64,000 bases of DNA from Microlunatus sp. Gsoil 973 (GCF_009707365.1 NZ_CP046122.1:2728001-2792000), one strand, 5' to 3'; numbered from the stretch's first letter, positions 21,510-30,906 are shown. The notes: generated from the sequence alone by a model not told the origin. Translations and numbers: made by a program.

Positions 21510-24483
21510 GACCGACGCTTCGGAAGCGTGCCGCGGCCTCGCCGCGGCTGCCGACATCGAGCTTGGCGAGGATGTTGGAGACGTGCACGCTGGCTGTCTT
21601 GGCCGAGATCACCAGCCGGTCGCCGATCTGGCGGTTGGACAACCCGTCGGCCACCAGCGACAGAACCTCGCGTTCGCGGGTGGTCAACGCCGCCAACGGG
21701 GAACTGTCGGCGGCCACTCCGCGGTCGTCGGCGGCCGAGGACAGTCCGTCGAGCCAGCGCAGGACCAGCCGCAGGCCGAGTTTCCTGGCCAGCGCGCGGC
21801 CCCGGCCGACGCTGCGCCTGCTGTCCTCGGCCAGCCCGGCGGCGGCCTCGAGTTGTGCCTGCCGCAGATGGGCGTAGGCGATCAGGTGCGGTGGCGTCCT
21901 CGCTTCGGTCATCGTCTCGATCGCCTGCCGCCAGTCGTCGACCGTGCTGCCCAGCTCTGCTGTGATGAAGGGCAGGTACTGGTCGGCCACCGGCAGGTCC
22001 GGCAGGTTCCTGATCTCGTCGACGAGCCACTCGCGCCAGGCGGCCGGCCGCTGCGGATGGCGACCGTACGCGAGGGCGGCCACCCCGATGAAGCTCAGGT
22101 CGTAGCCCGGCTCGCGCCAGGGCAGCGATTCGACCGTCGAGCGGACGATGTCCCAGGCGAGGTCCGGTTGGTTCCGGGACAGCGCGAGTTCGGCCCGTAC
22201 GGCCGAGATGCCGGCGTGGTACTGCGGGCCGTTGATGGCGATCTGGGTGAAGCGCTGCAGATCCTCCAGGATGGCATCGACCGCGTCGGCGTCGTCATCC
22301 ATCCACAGCGTGATGGTGGCCAGCAGGCGGCGCTGGTGGATCCATTGGTTGCCGGTCGGATCGGTCCGCAGCGCGTCTTCCACCATCGCCCGGGCCCGGC
22401 CCCAGTCGCCGAGCGCGATCGCTGCCTCGGCGGCGTTACCGCTGAGCATGACTACGCCGCTGAGCCCGTAGAGTCCGACCTCGGCGGCGAACGCCTGCCC
22501 CTCGGCAGCGGTCCGGGCCGCTTCGGCGTAGTGGCCGAGCAGTGTCAGCGTGTCGGACAGATTGATGTAGTAGCGGACGCGTTGCCGGTCGGTGACCGCG
22601 ATCCGCCCAGCCGTCCTGAGCTCGGACAGCCCTTCCTCGACGTCGATCCCGAGCGTCGCCAGCGCACATCCGAGGGTGTTCCGGGCGCTGGATTCGATGT
22701 CCTTGTCGCCGATCGCCTGGGCTGCGGCGATGGCGCTTCGGGCGGCGTTGATCGCTCCGGGCTTGTCCAGCAGCAGCCGGATCATCGCGTGGTAGTCGAG
22801 CAGCCGTGCGCGGAACCGGGTCGGCTCGTCGGAGCGGACCAGGCTGACCGCCTCTTCGACCAGTTCGAGCACTCCGGGCTGGACCAGGTTGAGCATCATC
22901 CGCGCCTTGCGGGCCAGCCGCAGCGCGGTGGCCTCGGGTGTGGCGCCGGGACCGGCGATCCGCAACGCCTCGTTGAGCATCGCGACGGCCCGTTCGCCCT
23001 GGCCGGCGGCGCCGGCGACGTCCGCCGCCTCGTCGAGGAACTCCGGTAGTGGCCCGGCCTCCGACTCCGGATCCCTCACCACCTCCCACAGTTCAAGTGC
23101 CCGTTCGTAGTGGCGGAGTGCCTCGGCATAGCCGTAGTGCTGCAGCCGGGCGGCCTTCACCGACCAGCGGAAGGCGGCCTGGTTGTTCCGGGCGGCGTAC
23201 CAGTGGTGGGCCAGCTGCACGGCCCGCACCGAGGCGGGCGCCAGGCCGGGGTCGGCTTCCAATGCGGTGGCGTACGCCCGATGCATGCGGGTCAGTTCAC
23301 CGGGCAGCAGGTCGTCGTGCAGCACCTCGCGCATCAGCGCGTGCCGGAAGGCGTATCCGGACTTGTCGGGCACCAGGAGATTGGCCTCGGTCGCCTGCCG
23401 GAGGATCTGCTCGAGTCGGTCCTCGGGTTCGGCCCAGACGGCGGCGATCAGGTTGTGTTCGACGCGGATGCCGCCGACCGCCATCAGTCGCAACAACCGC
23501 TGACACTCGTCGCCCACGCGGGAGATCCGCAGCAGCAGGGTGTCCCGCAACGTCTCCGGTACGTCACCGCCGGCGCCGCTGGCCCGGATCAGTTCGATCA
23601 CGAAGAAGGGGATGCCGCTGGCCATCGCCAGCCGTTTGATCAATCCCGGCTGTTGATCATCGGGATGGCAGGTGAGACTGATCAGCTGTTCGACGGCGGC
23701 ATCATCGAGCGGGCCGATCTCCAGCCGGTGCACCGACGGCACTCTGCCGATCTCGGCGAGGAACGGCCGCAACGGGTGCCGTCGGGTCAGTTCGTCGGTG
23801 CGGTAGCTGATCATGATCAGCACGGGTACGTCGGTGATCGAGCGGATCAGGAATTCGATCAGATGTCGGCTGGAGTCGTCGGCCCAGTGCAGGTCCTCGA
23901 CGACGATGATCAACGGCGCGCGTCGGGCTGCCTCGGTGAACAGCCGGGAGATGGTCTCGAAGAGCCGCAGGCGGTTCTCCGGCCGGGTTCCGTCGACCGG
24001 TTCGGCGGGTGCCCCGAACTCGGGAATCAGCCAGCGCAGCTCGGCCGCACCGGCGCCGGCCAGTTCCAGCAGCTCGTTCTCGCCGAGCTGGCCGGCCAGA
24101 TCGTGCAACAGTCCGACGACCGGCGCGTACGGAAGTCCTTCGCCGCCCAGCGGGACGCACTCACCGCGCAGAACCAGGACCGACGGATCGGCCTGTCGGG
24201 TCGAGGTGACGAAGGCGTTGGTCAGGCTGGTCTTGCCGACCCCTGCCTCACCGCCGATCAGGGCGGTGCCGGCCTGACCGGCGAATGCCGCATCGCGCAG
24301 CACACCCAGTCGGGCGAGTTCTGAGTCACGACCGACGATCACCGCCGCACCCACCGCCTCGGACGCACGAGGCGCGGATGCGGCGGGATCGCCGTCGCTG
24401 CCGGGGATGGGGGACCCGGCCGATGACACGGCGACGTACCCAAGGCGTGCAGTGGGTCGGGAACCACTACTCATGGTCGTCAT
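21505..24483 (-). CDS. Large LuxR-family (LAL) ATP-binding transcriptional regulator
   Basis: 992-aa regulator with an N-terminal AAA/STAND ATPase and C-terminal LuxR helix-turn-helix. Walker A is GGEAGVGKTS (about residues 77-86); Walker B-like LIIVVEDLHWADDSSRHL. A long helical TPR-like middle follows (repeated LLDYHAMIRLLLDKPG and SDTLTLLGHYAEAARTAAEG type segments). The HTH is LTTREREVLSLVADGLSNRQIG...SVHVSNILAKLDV. LAL proteins activate sugar-use or secondary metabolism genes; here the neighbours are lacZ on one side and two small proteins sharing a promoter-like element on the other. Confidence 0.93.
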   Translation of the reverse strand: MTTMSSGSRPTARLGYVAVSSAGSPIPGSDGDPAASAPRASEAVGAAVIVGRDSELARLGVLRDAAFAGQAGTALIGGEAGVGKTSLTNAFVTSTRQADPSVLVLRGECVPLGGEGLPYAPVVGLLHDLAGQLGENELLELAGAGAAELRWLIPEFGAPAEPVDGTRPENRLRLFETISRLFTEAARRAPLIIVVEDLHWADDSSRHLIEFLIRSITDVPVLIMISYRTDELTRRHPLRPFLAEIGRVPSVHRLEIGPLDDAAVEQLISLTCHPDDQQPGLIKRLAMASGIPFFVIELIRASGAGGDVPETLRDTLLLRISRVGDECQRLLRLMAVGGIRVEHNLIAAVWAEPEDRLEQILRQATEANLLVPDKSGYAFRHALMREVLHDDLLPGELTRMHRAYATALEADPGLAPASVRAVQLAHHWYAARNNQAAFRWSVKAARLQHYGYAEALRHYERALELWEVVRDPESEAGPLPEFLDEAADVAGAAGQGERAVAMLNEALRIAGPGATPEATALRLARKARMMLNLVQPGVLELVEEAVSLVRSDEPTRFRARLLDYHAMIRLLLDKPGAINAARSAIAAAQAIGDKDIESSARNTLGCALATLGIDVEEGLSELRTAGRIAVTDRQRVRYYINLSDTLTLLGHYAEAARTAAEGQAFAAEVGLYGLSGVVMLSGNAAEAAIALGDWGRARAMVEDALRTDPTGNQWIHQRRLLATITLWMDDDADAVDAILEDLQRFTQIAINGPQYHAGISAVRAELALSRNQPDLAWDIVRSTVESLPWREPGYDLSFIGVAALAYGRHPQRPAAWREWLVDEIRNLPDLPVADQYLPFITAELGSTVDDWRQAIETMTEARTPPHLIAYAHLRQAQLEAAAGLAEDSRRSVGRGRALARKLGLRLVLRWLDGLSSAADDRGVAADSSPLAALTTREREVLSLVADGLSNRQIGDRLVISAKTASVHVSNILAKLDVGSRGEAAARFRSVGP

Positions 24484-24531
24484 CGTGTCAGTGTCTGGTT
24501 GCCACAGAGTCAGATCGGAAAGGGGCCGAGG

Positions 24532-24846
24532 TCAGTGGGTGGCGGCCGGTGTCGGCTCTTCCACTGTCTCGTCGTTCTGGTCTGCCGCAACCTGGTTCTG
24601 CGTGGTCTGGCTGACAGTCGCCTGCGGTGCCGGGTCTTCTGGTGCGAACAGCGCGCGCAGCGCGTGCCACCAACCCTGCCGTCCGTCGACGGCCGCCTGG
24701 AGCTGGCGGGCCTCCCGGCGGGCTGCCTTCTGCTCCTTGGCCGCCCGGCGGGCGATCTTGACCAGCCGGCCGTGTTCAGCTTCGGCCTGCAGGTCGTCTG
24801 CGTGCTGTTTGGCCACTGTCTCGTAGTAGTAGTCGTTGAGGTTCAT
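24532..24846 (-). CDS. Small charged protein of unknown function (paired with 25023-25235)
   Basis: 104 aa, MNLNDYYYETVAKQHADDLQ at the start, then a strongly charged helix (KIARRAAKEQKAARREARQLQ) and a Pro/Gln/Glu-rich tail. No signal peptide or membrane helix. GGGAGG 7 nt before the ATG makes it a credible gene. Its upstream region is duplicated ahead of the next small gene, and both begin with a short aromatic MN-x-Y segment followed by a charged helix. Function unknown; co-location with the LAL regulator is the only clue. Confidence 0.7.
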   Translation of the reverse strand: MNLNDYYYETVAKQHADDLQAEAEHGRLVKIARRAAKEQKAARREARQLQAAVDGRQGWWHALRALFAPEDPAPQATVSQTTQNQVAADQNDETVEEPTPAATH

Positions 24847-24897
24847 CTTCGTGCCTCCCTGTGGCGTCGAACCCTGCTGGGCTCATGACTCAATCCT

Positions 24898-24926
24898 GGT
24901 TCTGAGGCGGGTGCCGACACATCGGG
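24898..24926 (-). promoter_or_regulatory. Duplicated upstream element, copy 1
   Basis: 29-bp block (on the plus strand GTTCTGAGG ... GCC.ACACATCGGG) about 51 nt upstream of the 24846 start codon. It matches 23 of 29 positions of the block at 25288-25316, which sits 52 nt upstream of the second small gene. Similar sequence at identical distance suggests a shared promoter or activator site. Confidence 0.55.
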
Positions 24927-24991
24927 CAACTGCCGTATCTTCGGCTTCGCTCCGGGTGGAGAACCGTCCTGAGGCAGCTCTGAGGTACCAC

Positions 24992-25005
24992 CTAAGGTGC
25001 CTTAG
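24992..25005. promoter_or_regulatory. Palindrome CTAAGG-TG-CCTTAG
   Basis: Palindrome with 6-bp arms between the two small genes, next to a further TCTGAGGTACC string. It may be a weak terminator for 25023-25235 or an operator. A related TAAGGTGCC string lies just before the 25415 gene. Confidence 0.3.
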
Positions 25006-25022
25006 AGCCCCTGCTTGCACGG

Positions 25023-25235
25023 TTAGCCTGCCGTCTTTCGGCTGAGGTCCGCCGTGCCGCTCCGGCGTCGGACCAAGGCACGGGCCAGGGACCTCAGGGG
25101 TGCTTCCCACGCCGACCGTGCAGTGCTCGCCGGGCCGGGTCGGACTGCGCCCGCGATCGACCGGCCGCACTCGGGTCGGACCTGCTGCTCGGCGGCTCGC
25201 ACCCTGGTTGTGGCGATGTAGCCGAAGTCGTTCAT
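25023..25235 (-). CDS. Small basic protein of unknown function
   Basis: 70 aa, starting MNDFGYIATTRVRAAEQQ and ending in an Arg-rich segment (SLARALVRRRSGTADL). ATG at 25235 is preceded by GAGAGGAAG 6 nt upstream, which supports translation over the longer open frame. No membrane helix or recognisable domain. The start resembles that of the neighbouring 104-aa protein (aromatic, then charged helix), so the two may be diverged paralogues. It could be a small stress or sigma-associated protein; I cannot assign a function. Confidence 0.55.
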   Translation of the reverse strand: MNDFGYIATTRVRAAEQQVRPECGRSIAGAVRPGPASTARSAWEAPLRSLARALVRRRSGTADLSRKTAG

Positions 25236-25287
25236 GATCGCTTCCTCTCGGATCGCTTCCGTTGTTCGCTGCCGGTGATTCCAGGCT

Positions 25288-25316
25288 CGTTCTGAGGTGA
25301 CCGCCCACACATCGGG
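25288..25316 (-). promoter_or_regulatory. Duplicated upstream element, copy 2
   Basis: Second copy of the 29-bp block, 52 nt upstream of the ATG at 25235. Conserved parts are GTTCTGAGG and ACACATCGGG (plus-strand reading). Only the central bases differ. Confidence 0.55.
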
Positions 25317-25414
25317 TGAAATGCGCATCTTGAGCGCAGGAGGTTGACATCGTGACCGTCTGAGGTGCCCGGCTGCGCCCCTGAGTCTGCGCACCAGTGG
25401 CATAAGGTGCCGGG

Positions 25415-26287
25415 ATGGACGGCTCGGAACCGACGTGGCCGGAACATCGGCTGCAGTCGTTGCTCGGCGTGGGCATCCGGCGGCTCGAACCGCTGGCCGG
25501 CGGGAGCTTCGGGATCCCGTACGCGGCCGAACTCGACGACGGCCGCACGGTCTTCGTCAAGGCCGACCGGAACGGCTCCTTCGATCACGAGGCCTGGGGT
25601 CTGCGCTGGCTCGCCGAGGTCGACGGCGGGGTCCGTACGCCCACGGTGCTGGCCGTCGGCCCCGGTCTGCTGGTCCTGGACCGGGTCGAGTCGGTCACCC
25701 CTTCCGAGCGCGCCGCGGCCGAGTTCGGACGCCGTCTGGCGATCACCCACCGGGCCGCTGCACCGCGCTTCGGTCGCGATGTCGACAGCGTGATCGCCTC
25801 CGAATCACTGCCCGGCGGGTCGACTGCAGCCACCTGGGTCGACTTCTACCGGGAGGCAAGACTCCGGCCGTTCCTGACCAGGGCCGTGGCCCGCGGCAGC
25901 ATCGGTGATCAGGATCGTCGCGCGGTCGAACAGGTGATCGACGATCTGCACCGGCTCGCCGGCCCGGAGGAACAGCCTGGGCGGCTGCACGGAGACCTGT
26001 GGTCAGGCAACGTGCTGTGGAATGATCATGATGCGACGGTGATCGATCCCGCGGCCCACGGTGGACATCGGGAGACCGACCTGGCCATGCTGGCGCTCTT
26101 CGGGCTGCCCAGGCTGTCAACGGTGCTGTCGGCCTACCAGGCGGAGTTTCCGCTGGCGGAGGGTTGGCAGCGTCGTGTCGCGTTGCACCAACTCTTCCCG
26201 CTGTTGGTCCACGCCGTGATCTTCGGCGGCGGCTACGGCGCCCAAGCCGGCCGGGCAGCCCGGATGGCCCTGGCAGCCGTACGCTGA
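25415..26287 (+). CDS. Fructosamine kinase family protein
   Basis: 290-aa kinase of the fructosamine-3-kinase/aminoglycoside-phosphotransferase fold, which phosphorylates sugar-amine adducts on proteins so they decompose. Motifs: LAGGSFGIPYAAEL nucleotide loop, VFVKAD with the ATP-binding Lys, catalytic LHGDLWSGNVLW (His192-Gly-Asp194), and metal-binding IDPAAHGGHRETDLAML, which is characteristic of fructosamine kinases rather than drug kinases. Divergent from the small-gene pair. Probably deglycation; substrate not provable from sequence. Confidence 0.85.
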   Translation: MDGSEPTWPEHRLQSLLGVGIRRLEPLAGGSFGIPYAAELDDGRTVFVKADRNGSFDHEAWGLRWLAEVDGGVRTPTVLAVGPGLLVLDRVESVTPSERAAAEFGRRLAITHRAAAPRFGRDVDSVIASESLPGGSTAATWVDFYREARLRPFLTRAVARGSIGDQDRRAVEQVIDDLHRLAGPEEQPGRLHGDLWSGNVLWNDHDATVIDPAAHGGHRETDLAMLALFGLPRLSTVLSAYQAEFPLAEGWQRRVALHQLFPLLVHAVIFGGGYGAQAGRAARMALAAVR

Positions 26288-26312
26288 CGGCCGGCGGTTA
26301 GGTTGATCATCC

Positions 26313-28595
26313 GTGACCACCCCGCCTGCGCTCCGGCCATACCAGGACCCGACCCTGTCGATACCGGAGCGGGTGGCCGATCTGCTGTCACAACTGACCT
26401 TGACCGAGAAGATCGGCCAACTCAACCAGCGACCGCTGGGCTGGCACCTGTGGGAGCGGCGGGGCTCGCGACTGTCGCTCACCGCGACCCTGGGTCGTGA
26501 ACTGGACAGGTTCGGCGGCCTGGGCGCGATCTACGGTTTGCTGCGCGCCGACGCCTGGTCCGGCCGCGACCTGGTGACTGGCGCCGGTCCTGCCGAGTCG
26601 GCCGAGCTGGCCGCGATGGTGCAGGAACGCGTACGGGCCGCTTCGCCACACGGCATTCCGGCGCTGTTGGTGGAGGAGGCACCGCACGGACATCAGGCGG
26701 TCGGCAGCAGTCTGCTGCCGACCAATCTCACCGCGGCCGCGAGTTGGCGTCCGGAACTGGTCGCCGAGGCCTTCGCACACACCGGCCGGGAACTCAGGGC
26801 GCGCGGTGCGCACGTCGCGCTGGTCTCCGGTCTTGACCTGTTGCGTGATCCGCGGTGGGGGCGGGCCGAGGAGTGTTTCGGCGAGGATCCGTTGCTGGCG
26901 GCGGCATTCACCGCCGCCGAGGTTCGCGGCCTGCGGCGGGAATCCGGGATCGGGGTGGTCCTCAAGCATTTCGCCGGCCAGGGTGCGGCGGTGGGCGGCC
27001 GGAACGGAGCTGGTGCACCGATCGGCCCGCGGGAACTCGCCGAGGTGCATCTGGTGGCAGCCCGGGCGGGGATCGATGCCGGTGCGATCGGAGTGATGGC
27101 GGCCTACAACGAGATCGACGGCATTCCGTGCGTTGCCAACCAGGGAACTGCTGACCGGTCTGCTACGCGACCGGTGGGGATTCACCGGCATCGTGATGGC
27201 CGATCTCGGCGCGATCGATCAACTCGGTCGGACGACCGGGTCGGTGATGGAGACGGCGGCCGTCGCGCTGCGTGCCGGTGTCGATCTGAGTCTCTGCGAT
27301 GACGCGTACCTGCAGATCGCGGAGGCGGTCGGCGCCGGACTGGTCGACGAGGCTCTGGTCGATCGGGCCTGCGCCCGGGTGCTCGGCGTCAAGATCGGTC
27401 TGGGACTGCTGGACCCGCCAGCTCCGACGCCGGCGTTCCCGCCGCCGCGATCCGGTGATGATCTCGTGGCCGCTTCGTCGGTGCTGTTGACCAACAGGGA
27501 CGGGATCCTGCCGGCGGCCGATCCCGGTCGGGTGGCGGTCATCGGGCCGAATGCCGATGATCTTGCTGCCCTGTTGGGCGACTACGTGCCGCCGCTGCCC
27601 GATGGAACGGGCACCACGGTGCTCGAAGGATTTCGCGATCGTCTCGGTCCGGATGCGGTTGATCATGAACCGGGAAGCCGGCTGACCGAGCCGATCCCGG
27701 GCGGGGTGGACCGGGCCATTGCGGCCGCGCGGGCTGCGCAGCTGGTGATCATGGTCCTGGGCGGCAGCAGTGTCCGGCACTTCGCCGATGCCTTCGCCGA
27801 CAACGGAGCCGTCGAGCTCTCCGGTGGACCGGTGACCGCGACCAGCGGCGAGGGGGTCGATGTCGCAGAGGTGGCACTGCCGGATGCGCAACGGGAGTTG
27901 GTCGAGTCGGTCGCCGCGACCGGAAGACCGATCGTCGCGGTGATCATCTCCGGCCGGCCACTGGGGCTCGGCCCCGTCCTCGATCACTGTCGGGCCGTGC
28001 TGTGGGCGGCTACCCGGGACCCGACGGCGGCCGGCTGATCGCCGAATTGATCATGGGCGATCGGGAACCGATCGGCCGACTGCCGGTGTCGCTACCCCGA
28101 TCGAGCGCAAGCCTGCCGGTGGCGTACGACGAACGGATGGGCGCAGCACGCCGGTACTCCGACAGCGAATCCGACGCACTCCTGGGCTTCGGTGCCGGGC
28201 TCGGTTACGCCCGGTGGGAGTTGGGCGAGCCGGCGGCGGTCGGTGACGGGCTGTCCGACGTGGTCGTGTCGGCGGTGCTGCGCAACACCTCCGAACGCGC
28301 CGGCCGGCAGATCGTCGGTCTGTACGGTCGGGCCCGGGTCCCCGGGCTGCTCCCCCGGCAGGCCGTGCTGCTCGGCTTCACCGCGGTCGAGGTCGCGGCG
28401 GGCGGCGAGCAGACTGTCAGCATCGGCATCAACCCGTACGCGATCGGCAGGCTCGGCCTCGACGCCCCACCGTCGGCCACCGGCCTCCCCGCCTCGCTCG
28501 AACTCTGGCTCTCCCACGACTCCCCCCTCCCGCCGAGGGGTCAGATAATCACTCATATTGTCGGCGTGTCGCCCGGACCGGGATTGCCCGGCTGA
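26313..28595 (+). pseudogene. Glycoside hydrolase family 3 beta-glucosidase, two frameshifts
   Basis: Three consecutive frames together encode one GH3 enzyme of about 760 residues. Frame 1 (26313 to about 27141): LTLTEKIGQLNQ, RWGRAEECFGEDP, VLKHFAGQG, AAYNEIDGIPCVAN. An extra C at 27141 shifts to frame 2: RELLTGLLRDRWGFTGIVMADLGAID (nucleophile Asp), ASSVLLTNRDGILP, VAVIGPNADD. A missing base at about 28007 shifts to frame 3: GYPGPDGGRLIAELIMGD and the fibronectin-like C-terminus. The last 20 or so codons lie inside a palindromic repeat. Either a recent pseudogene or assembly errors. Confidence 0.88.
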
Positions 28596-28633
28596 CGACA
28601 CGCCGTTCAAATCAAGGAATCTGTGACCCCTCG
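28534..28633. repeat. Type-1 intergenic palindromic repeat, full (two inverted 38-bp halves)
   Basis: Two inverted 38-bp units, 28534-28571 and 28596-28633, separated by 24 bp. Each has conserved ends CGAGGGGTCA and GGCGTGTCG around a variable 19-nt middle. The ends pair as 10-bp and 9-bp stems with a symmetric internal loop. A single half-copy occurs at 30839-30876. It lies at the convergent ends of the GH3 and GNAT genes. Confidence 0.75.
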
Positions 28634-28651
28634 CCGTCAGGAGGCGAGGGG
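28627..28651. terminator. 9-bp hairpin spanning the GNAT stop codon
   Basis: CCCCTCGCC and GGCGAGGGG form a perfect stem around a 7-nt loop that contains the stop codon of the GNAT gene (28637-28639). It overlaps the right end of the palindromic repeat. Position between convergent genes suits a bidirectional terminator or mRNA-end structure, though there is no T run. Confidence 0.45.
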
Positions 28652-29185
28652 CAGCGACCAGGACTCGCCGACCAGATCCTGGCCGAAGCTGTGGTGCGGG
28701 TCCTCTTCGGTGAGTACGAACCCGCGGGACCTGTAGATCCGGCGCGCCGCACCGAGGACGCTGTTGGTCCATAGATTGAGTCGGCGGTAGCCGGCCTGCC
28801 GGGCGAAGTCCACGCAGGTGTCGACCAGCCGGGTGCCGACGCCGTGACCGCGGGCGTCCGGATCGACCAACAGGATCCGCAGCCTGGCGGCCGTCCCCTG
28901 CGGCTCGTCATGATCGGCAACACACAGCACGCAGCCGACCCGGCTGCCGTCGAGTTCGGCGATCCAGCCGGCCTCGCGACTCGGATCCGCTGATGCTGCG
29001 AAGTCGGCGACGATCCGTGCGACGAGGGCCTCGAATCTCGTGTCCCAGCCGAACTCTAAGTCATAGAGCTCGCCGTGGGCCATGATCATCCAGCCCAGGT
29101 CTCCGGGTGTCCCAATCGGGCGGATGCTGACCCGGTCGATCCCGTCATCGGTGATGTCGGCTGGTTGCTCCACCGGTCTCCCCAT
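28637..29185 (-). CDS. GNAT family N-acetyltransferase
   Basis: 182-aa acetyl-CoA-dependent acyltransferase. The acetyl-CoA pyrophosphate loop is RILLVDPDARGHGVGTRLVDTCVDFARQ (about residues 107-134, Q/RxxGxG/A type), followed by YRRLNLWTNSVLGAARRIYRSRGF, the terminal GNAT motif in which the substrate reaches the active site. The sequence resembles acyltransferase domains fused to MarR proteins, but no HTH is present. Start at 29185 has a weak ribosome site; a later start is possible. Substrate unknown. Confidence 0.88.
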   Translation of the reverse strand: MGRPVEQPADITDDGIDRVSIRPIGTPGDLGWMIMAHGELYDLEFGWDTRFEALVARIVADFAASADPSREAGWIAELDGSRVGCVLCVADHDEPQGTAARLRILLVDPDARGHGVGTRLVDTCVDFARQAGYRRLNLWTNSVLGAARRIYRSRGFVLTEEDPHHSFGQDLVGESWSLPLAS

Positions 29186-29225
29186 CTGACTGAAACGAGT
29201 GTGTCAGTGATGTCATGCTAGGACG

Positions 29226-29834
29226 GTGACCACCGATGACTCAACCCCGTCGGACCGTCGGACCGAGTTGCTCGAGGCCTCTTACGGCTACGTCCTCGAG
29301 CACGGCCTGGCTGATCTTTCCCTGCGCCCGCTCGCGTCGGCGGTCGGTTCCAGCCCGCGGGTGCTGCTGTTCCTCTTCGGCAGCAAGGACGATCTGGTCC
29401 GGGAGATCCTCGACCGGGCTCGCCGCGACGAGCTCGCCTTCCTGCGAACGCTTCGCGATGATCATCGGCAGCCGAACCTTGCGGAGCTTGGCGGACGCGT
29501 CTGGGATTGGCTTGCCGACGAGGGACACCGCGGCCTGCTGACGCTGTGGGTCGAAGTGTTCGGTCGTTCGCTCACCGATCCGGACGGTCCGTGGACCGGT
29601 TTCGCCTCGGCCACGGTCCGCGACTGGCTGACGCTGTTCGCCCGCGGGCAGTCGCCCCGTGAACGGCGAACGGTGGCCGGGGCGGCCCGGCGGACGATGG
29701 TCCTGTCACTGCTGCGGGGCGCCATGCTCGACCTGCTGGCCACCGGCGACCGGAGGCGTACCACGGCGGCCGTCCGCGCCGGGTTGGACGGTCTGCGAAC
29801 CGACCCTCCCGCATCGGGCCGATCGGCCGGGTAG
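29226..29834 (+). CDS. TetR family transcriptional regulator
   Basis: 202-aa regulator with N-terminal HTH (RRTELLEASYGYVLEHGLADLSLRPLASAVG and the recognition-helix region VLLFLFGSKDDLVREIL, where F/Y-x-SK is typical). The C-terminal ligand domain is not specific. GTG start at 29226, 11 nt before the next gene (quinone oxidoreductase) on the same strand, suggesting it represses its own operon. Divergent from the GNAT gene. Confidence 0.9.
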   Translation: MTTDDSTPSDRRTELLEASYGYVLEHGLADLSLRPLASAVGSSPRVLLFLFGSKDDLVREILDRARRDELAFLRTLRDDHRQPNLAELGGRVWDWLADEGHRGLLTLWVEVFGRSLTDPDGPWTGFASATVRDWLTLFARGQSPRERRTVAGAARRTMVLSLLRGAMLDLLATGDRRRTTAAVRAGLDGLRTDPPASGRSAG

Positions 29835-29845
29835 AAGGTTGTGAC

Positions 29846-30788
29846 ATGACGACGGCGATCGGAGTGACCGAATACGGCGGACCTGAACAACTGCGCACGC
29901 TCGACCTGCCGGTCGAGGAGTTGCGACCGGGTACGGTCCGGATCACCGTGACCGCGGCGGCGGTGAACCCGACGGACACCGGTGTCCGCGCCGGCCTGCG
30001 GTCGACAACGGGCCATCCGCAGGACACCGCGGACGTTCCCGGGATGGACGTTGCCGGGCTGTTGACCGAGATCGCCGACGATGTGCGTACCGACCTCGAG
30101 GTCGGTGATCGCGTGATGGCGATCGTCGTTCCGTCGGGCCAACACGGCGGCTATCGCCGGGACCTGGTGCTGCCGGCAGCGTCTGTCGTGCGGGTGCCGC
30201 GCGGCGCGAGCGATGTCGAGGCAGCCACCCTGCCGATGAACGGACTCACGGCACGCGTGGCACTGGACCAGCTGGCACTGCACCGCGGACAGACGTTGGC
30301 CGTCACCGGCGCCGCAGGAGCATTCGGCGGGTACGCGATCCAGCTGGCCAAGGCCGATGGCCTGGTGGTCGTTGCCGACGCCAAGGATTCCGACCTCGAC
30401 CTGGTGCGCGGCCTTGGTGCCGATGTGATCCTGCCGCGGGGCGCCGAGTTCGCCACCCGGGTGCGGACCGAATACCCGGCCTGTGGACGGCCTCGCCGAC
30501 GGCGCCCTGCTGGGCGCCGACGCGCTCACCGCGGTCAGGGACAACGGCGCAATGGCGACGGTACGCGGCTACCAGGGCGACGGCCGGCGCGGCGTCCGGG
30601 TCACGCCGGTGCTTGTTCGCCAGCACGCCCAGGACACGGCAGCCCTGGATCGCCTGCGGCAGCAGGCCGAGGAGGGCGTACTGACGCTGCGGGTCGCGGA
30701 CACCTATCCCGCCGAACAGGCCGCCGAGGCGCATCGCCGCTTCGAGGCCGGTGGCGTACGCGGCCGGCTGGTCCTGCTGTTCGACTGA
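29846..30788 (+). pseudogene. NADP-dependent quinone oxidoreductase-like (zinc-less alcohol dehydrogenase), frameshifted
   Basis: MDR-superfamily reductase. Frame 1 carries the GroES-like domain (AVNPTDTGVRAGLR, VPGMDVAGLLTEI, VGDRVMAIV) and the Rossmann motif LAVTGAAGAFGGYAIQLAKADG, then breaks after FATRVRTEYPA. The rest, VDGLADGALLGADAL to GRLVLLFD, is in another frame starting at 30483. One extra T at 30482, or two missing bases, explains this. The joined product of about 313 residues matches the family length. Directly downstream of the TetR gene. Confidence 0.85.
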
Positions 30789-30838
30789 TTTCTTGATGAG
30801 ACGCTCGGTGGACCCTCGTGGGACCGCCCCGGCTCGAC

Positions 30839-30876
30839 GACACGCCGCCCGCATGAGGGATTTTGTGACCCCTCGC
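30839..30876. repeat. Type-1 intergenic repeat, half copy
   Basis: A 38-bp unit beginning CGACACGCC and ending TGACCCCTCG with a variable 19-nt middle, i.e. the same layout as the right half at 28596-28633. No inverted partner is present on the left side. Confidence 0.7.
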
Positions 30877-30906
30877 GGAATAACTGGGGCGGCTCGTCGT
30901 TAGGTA

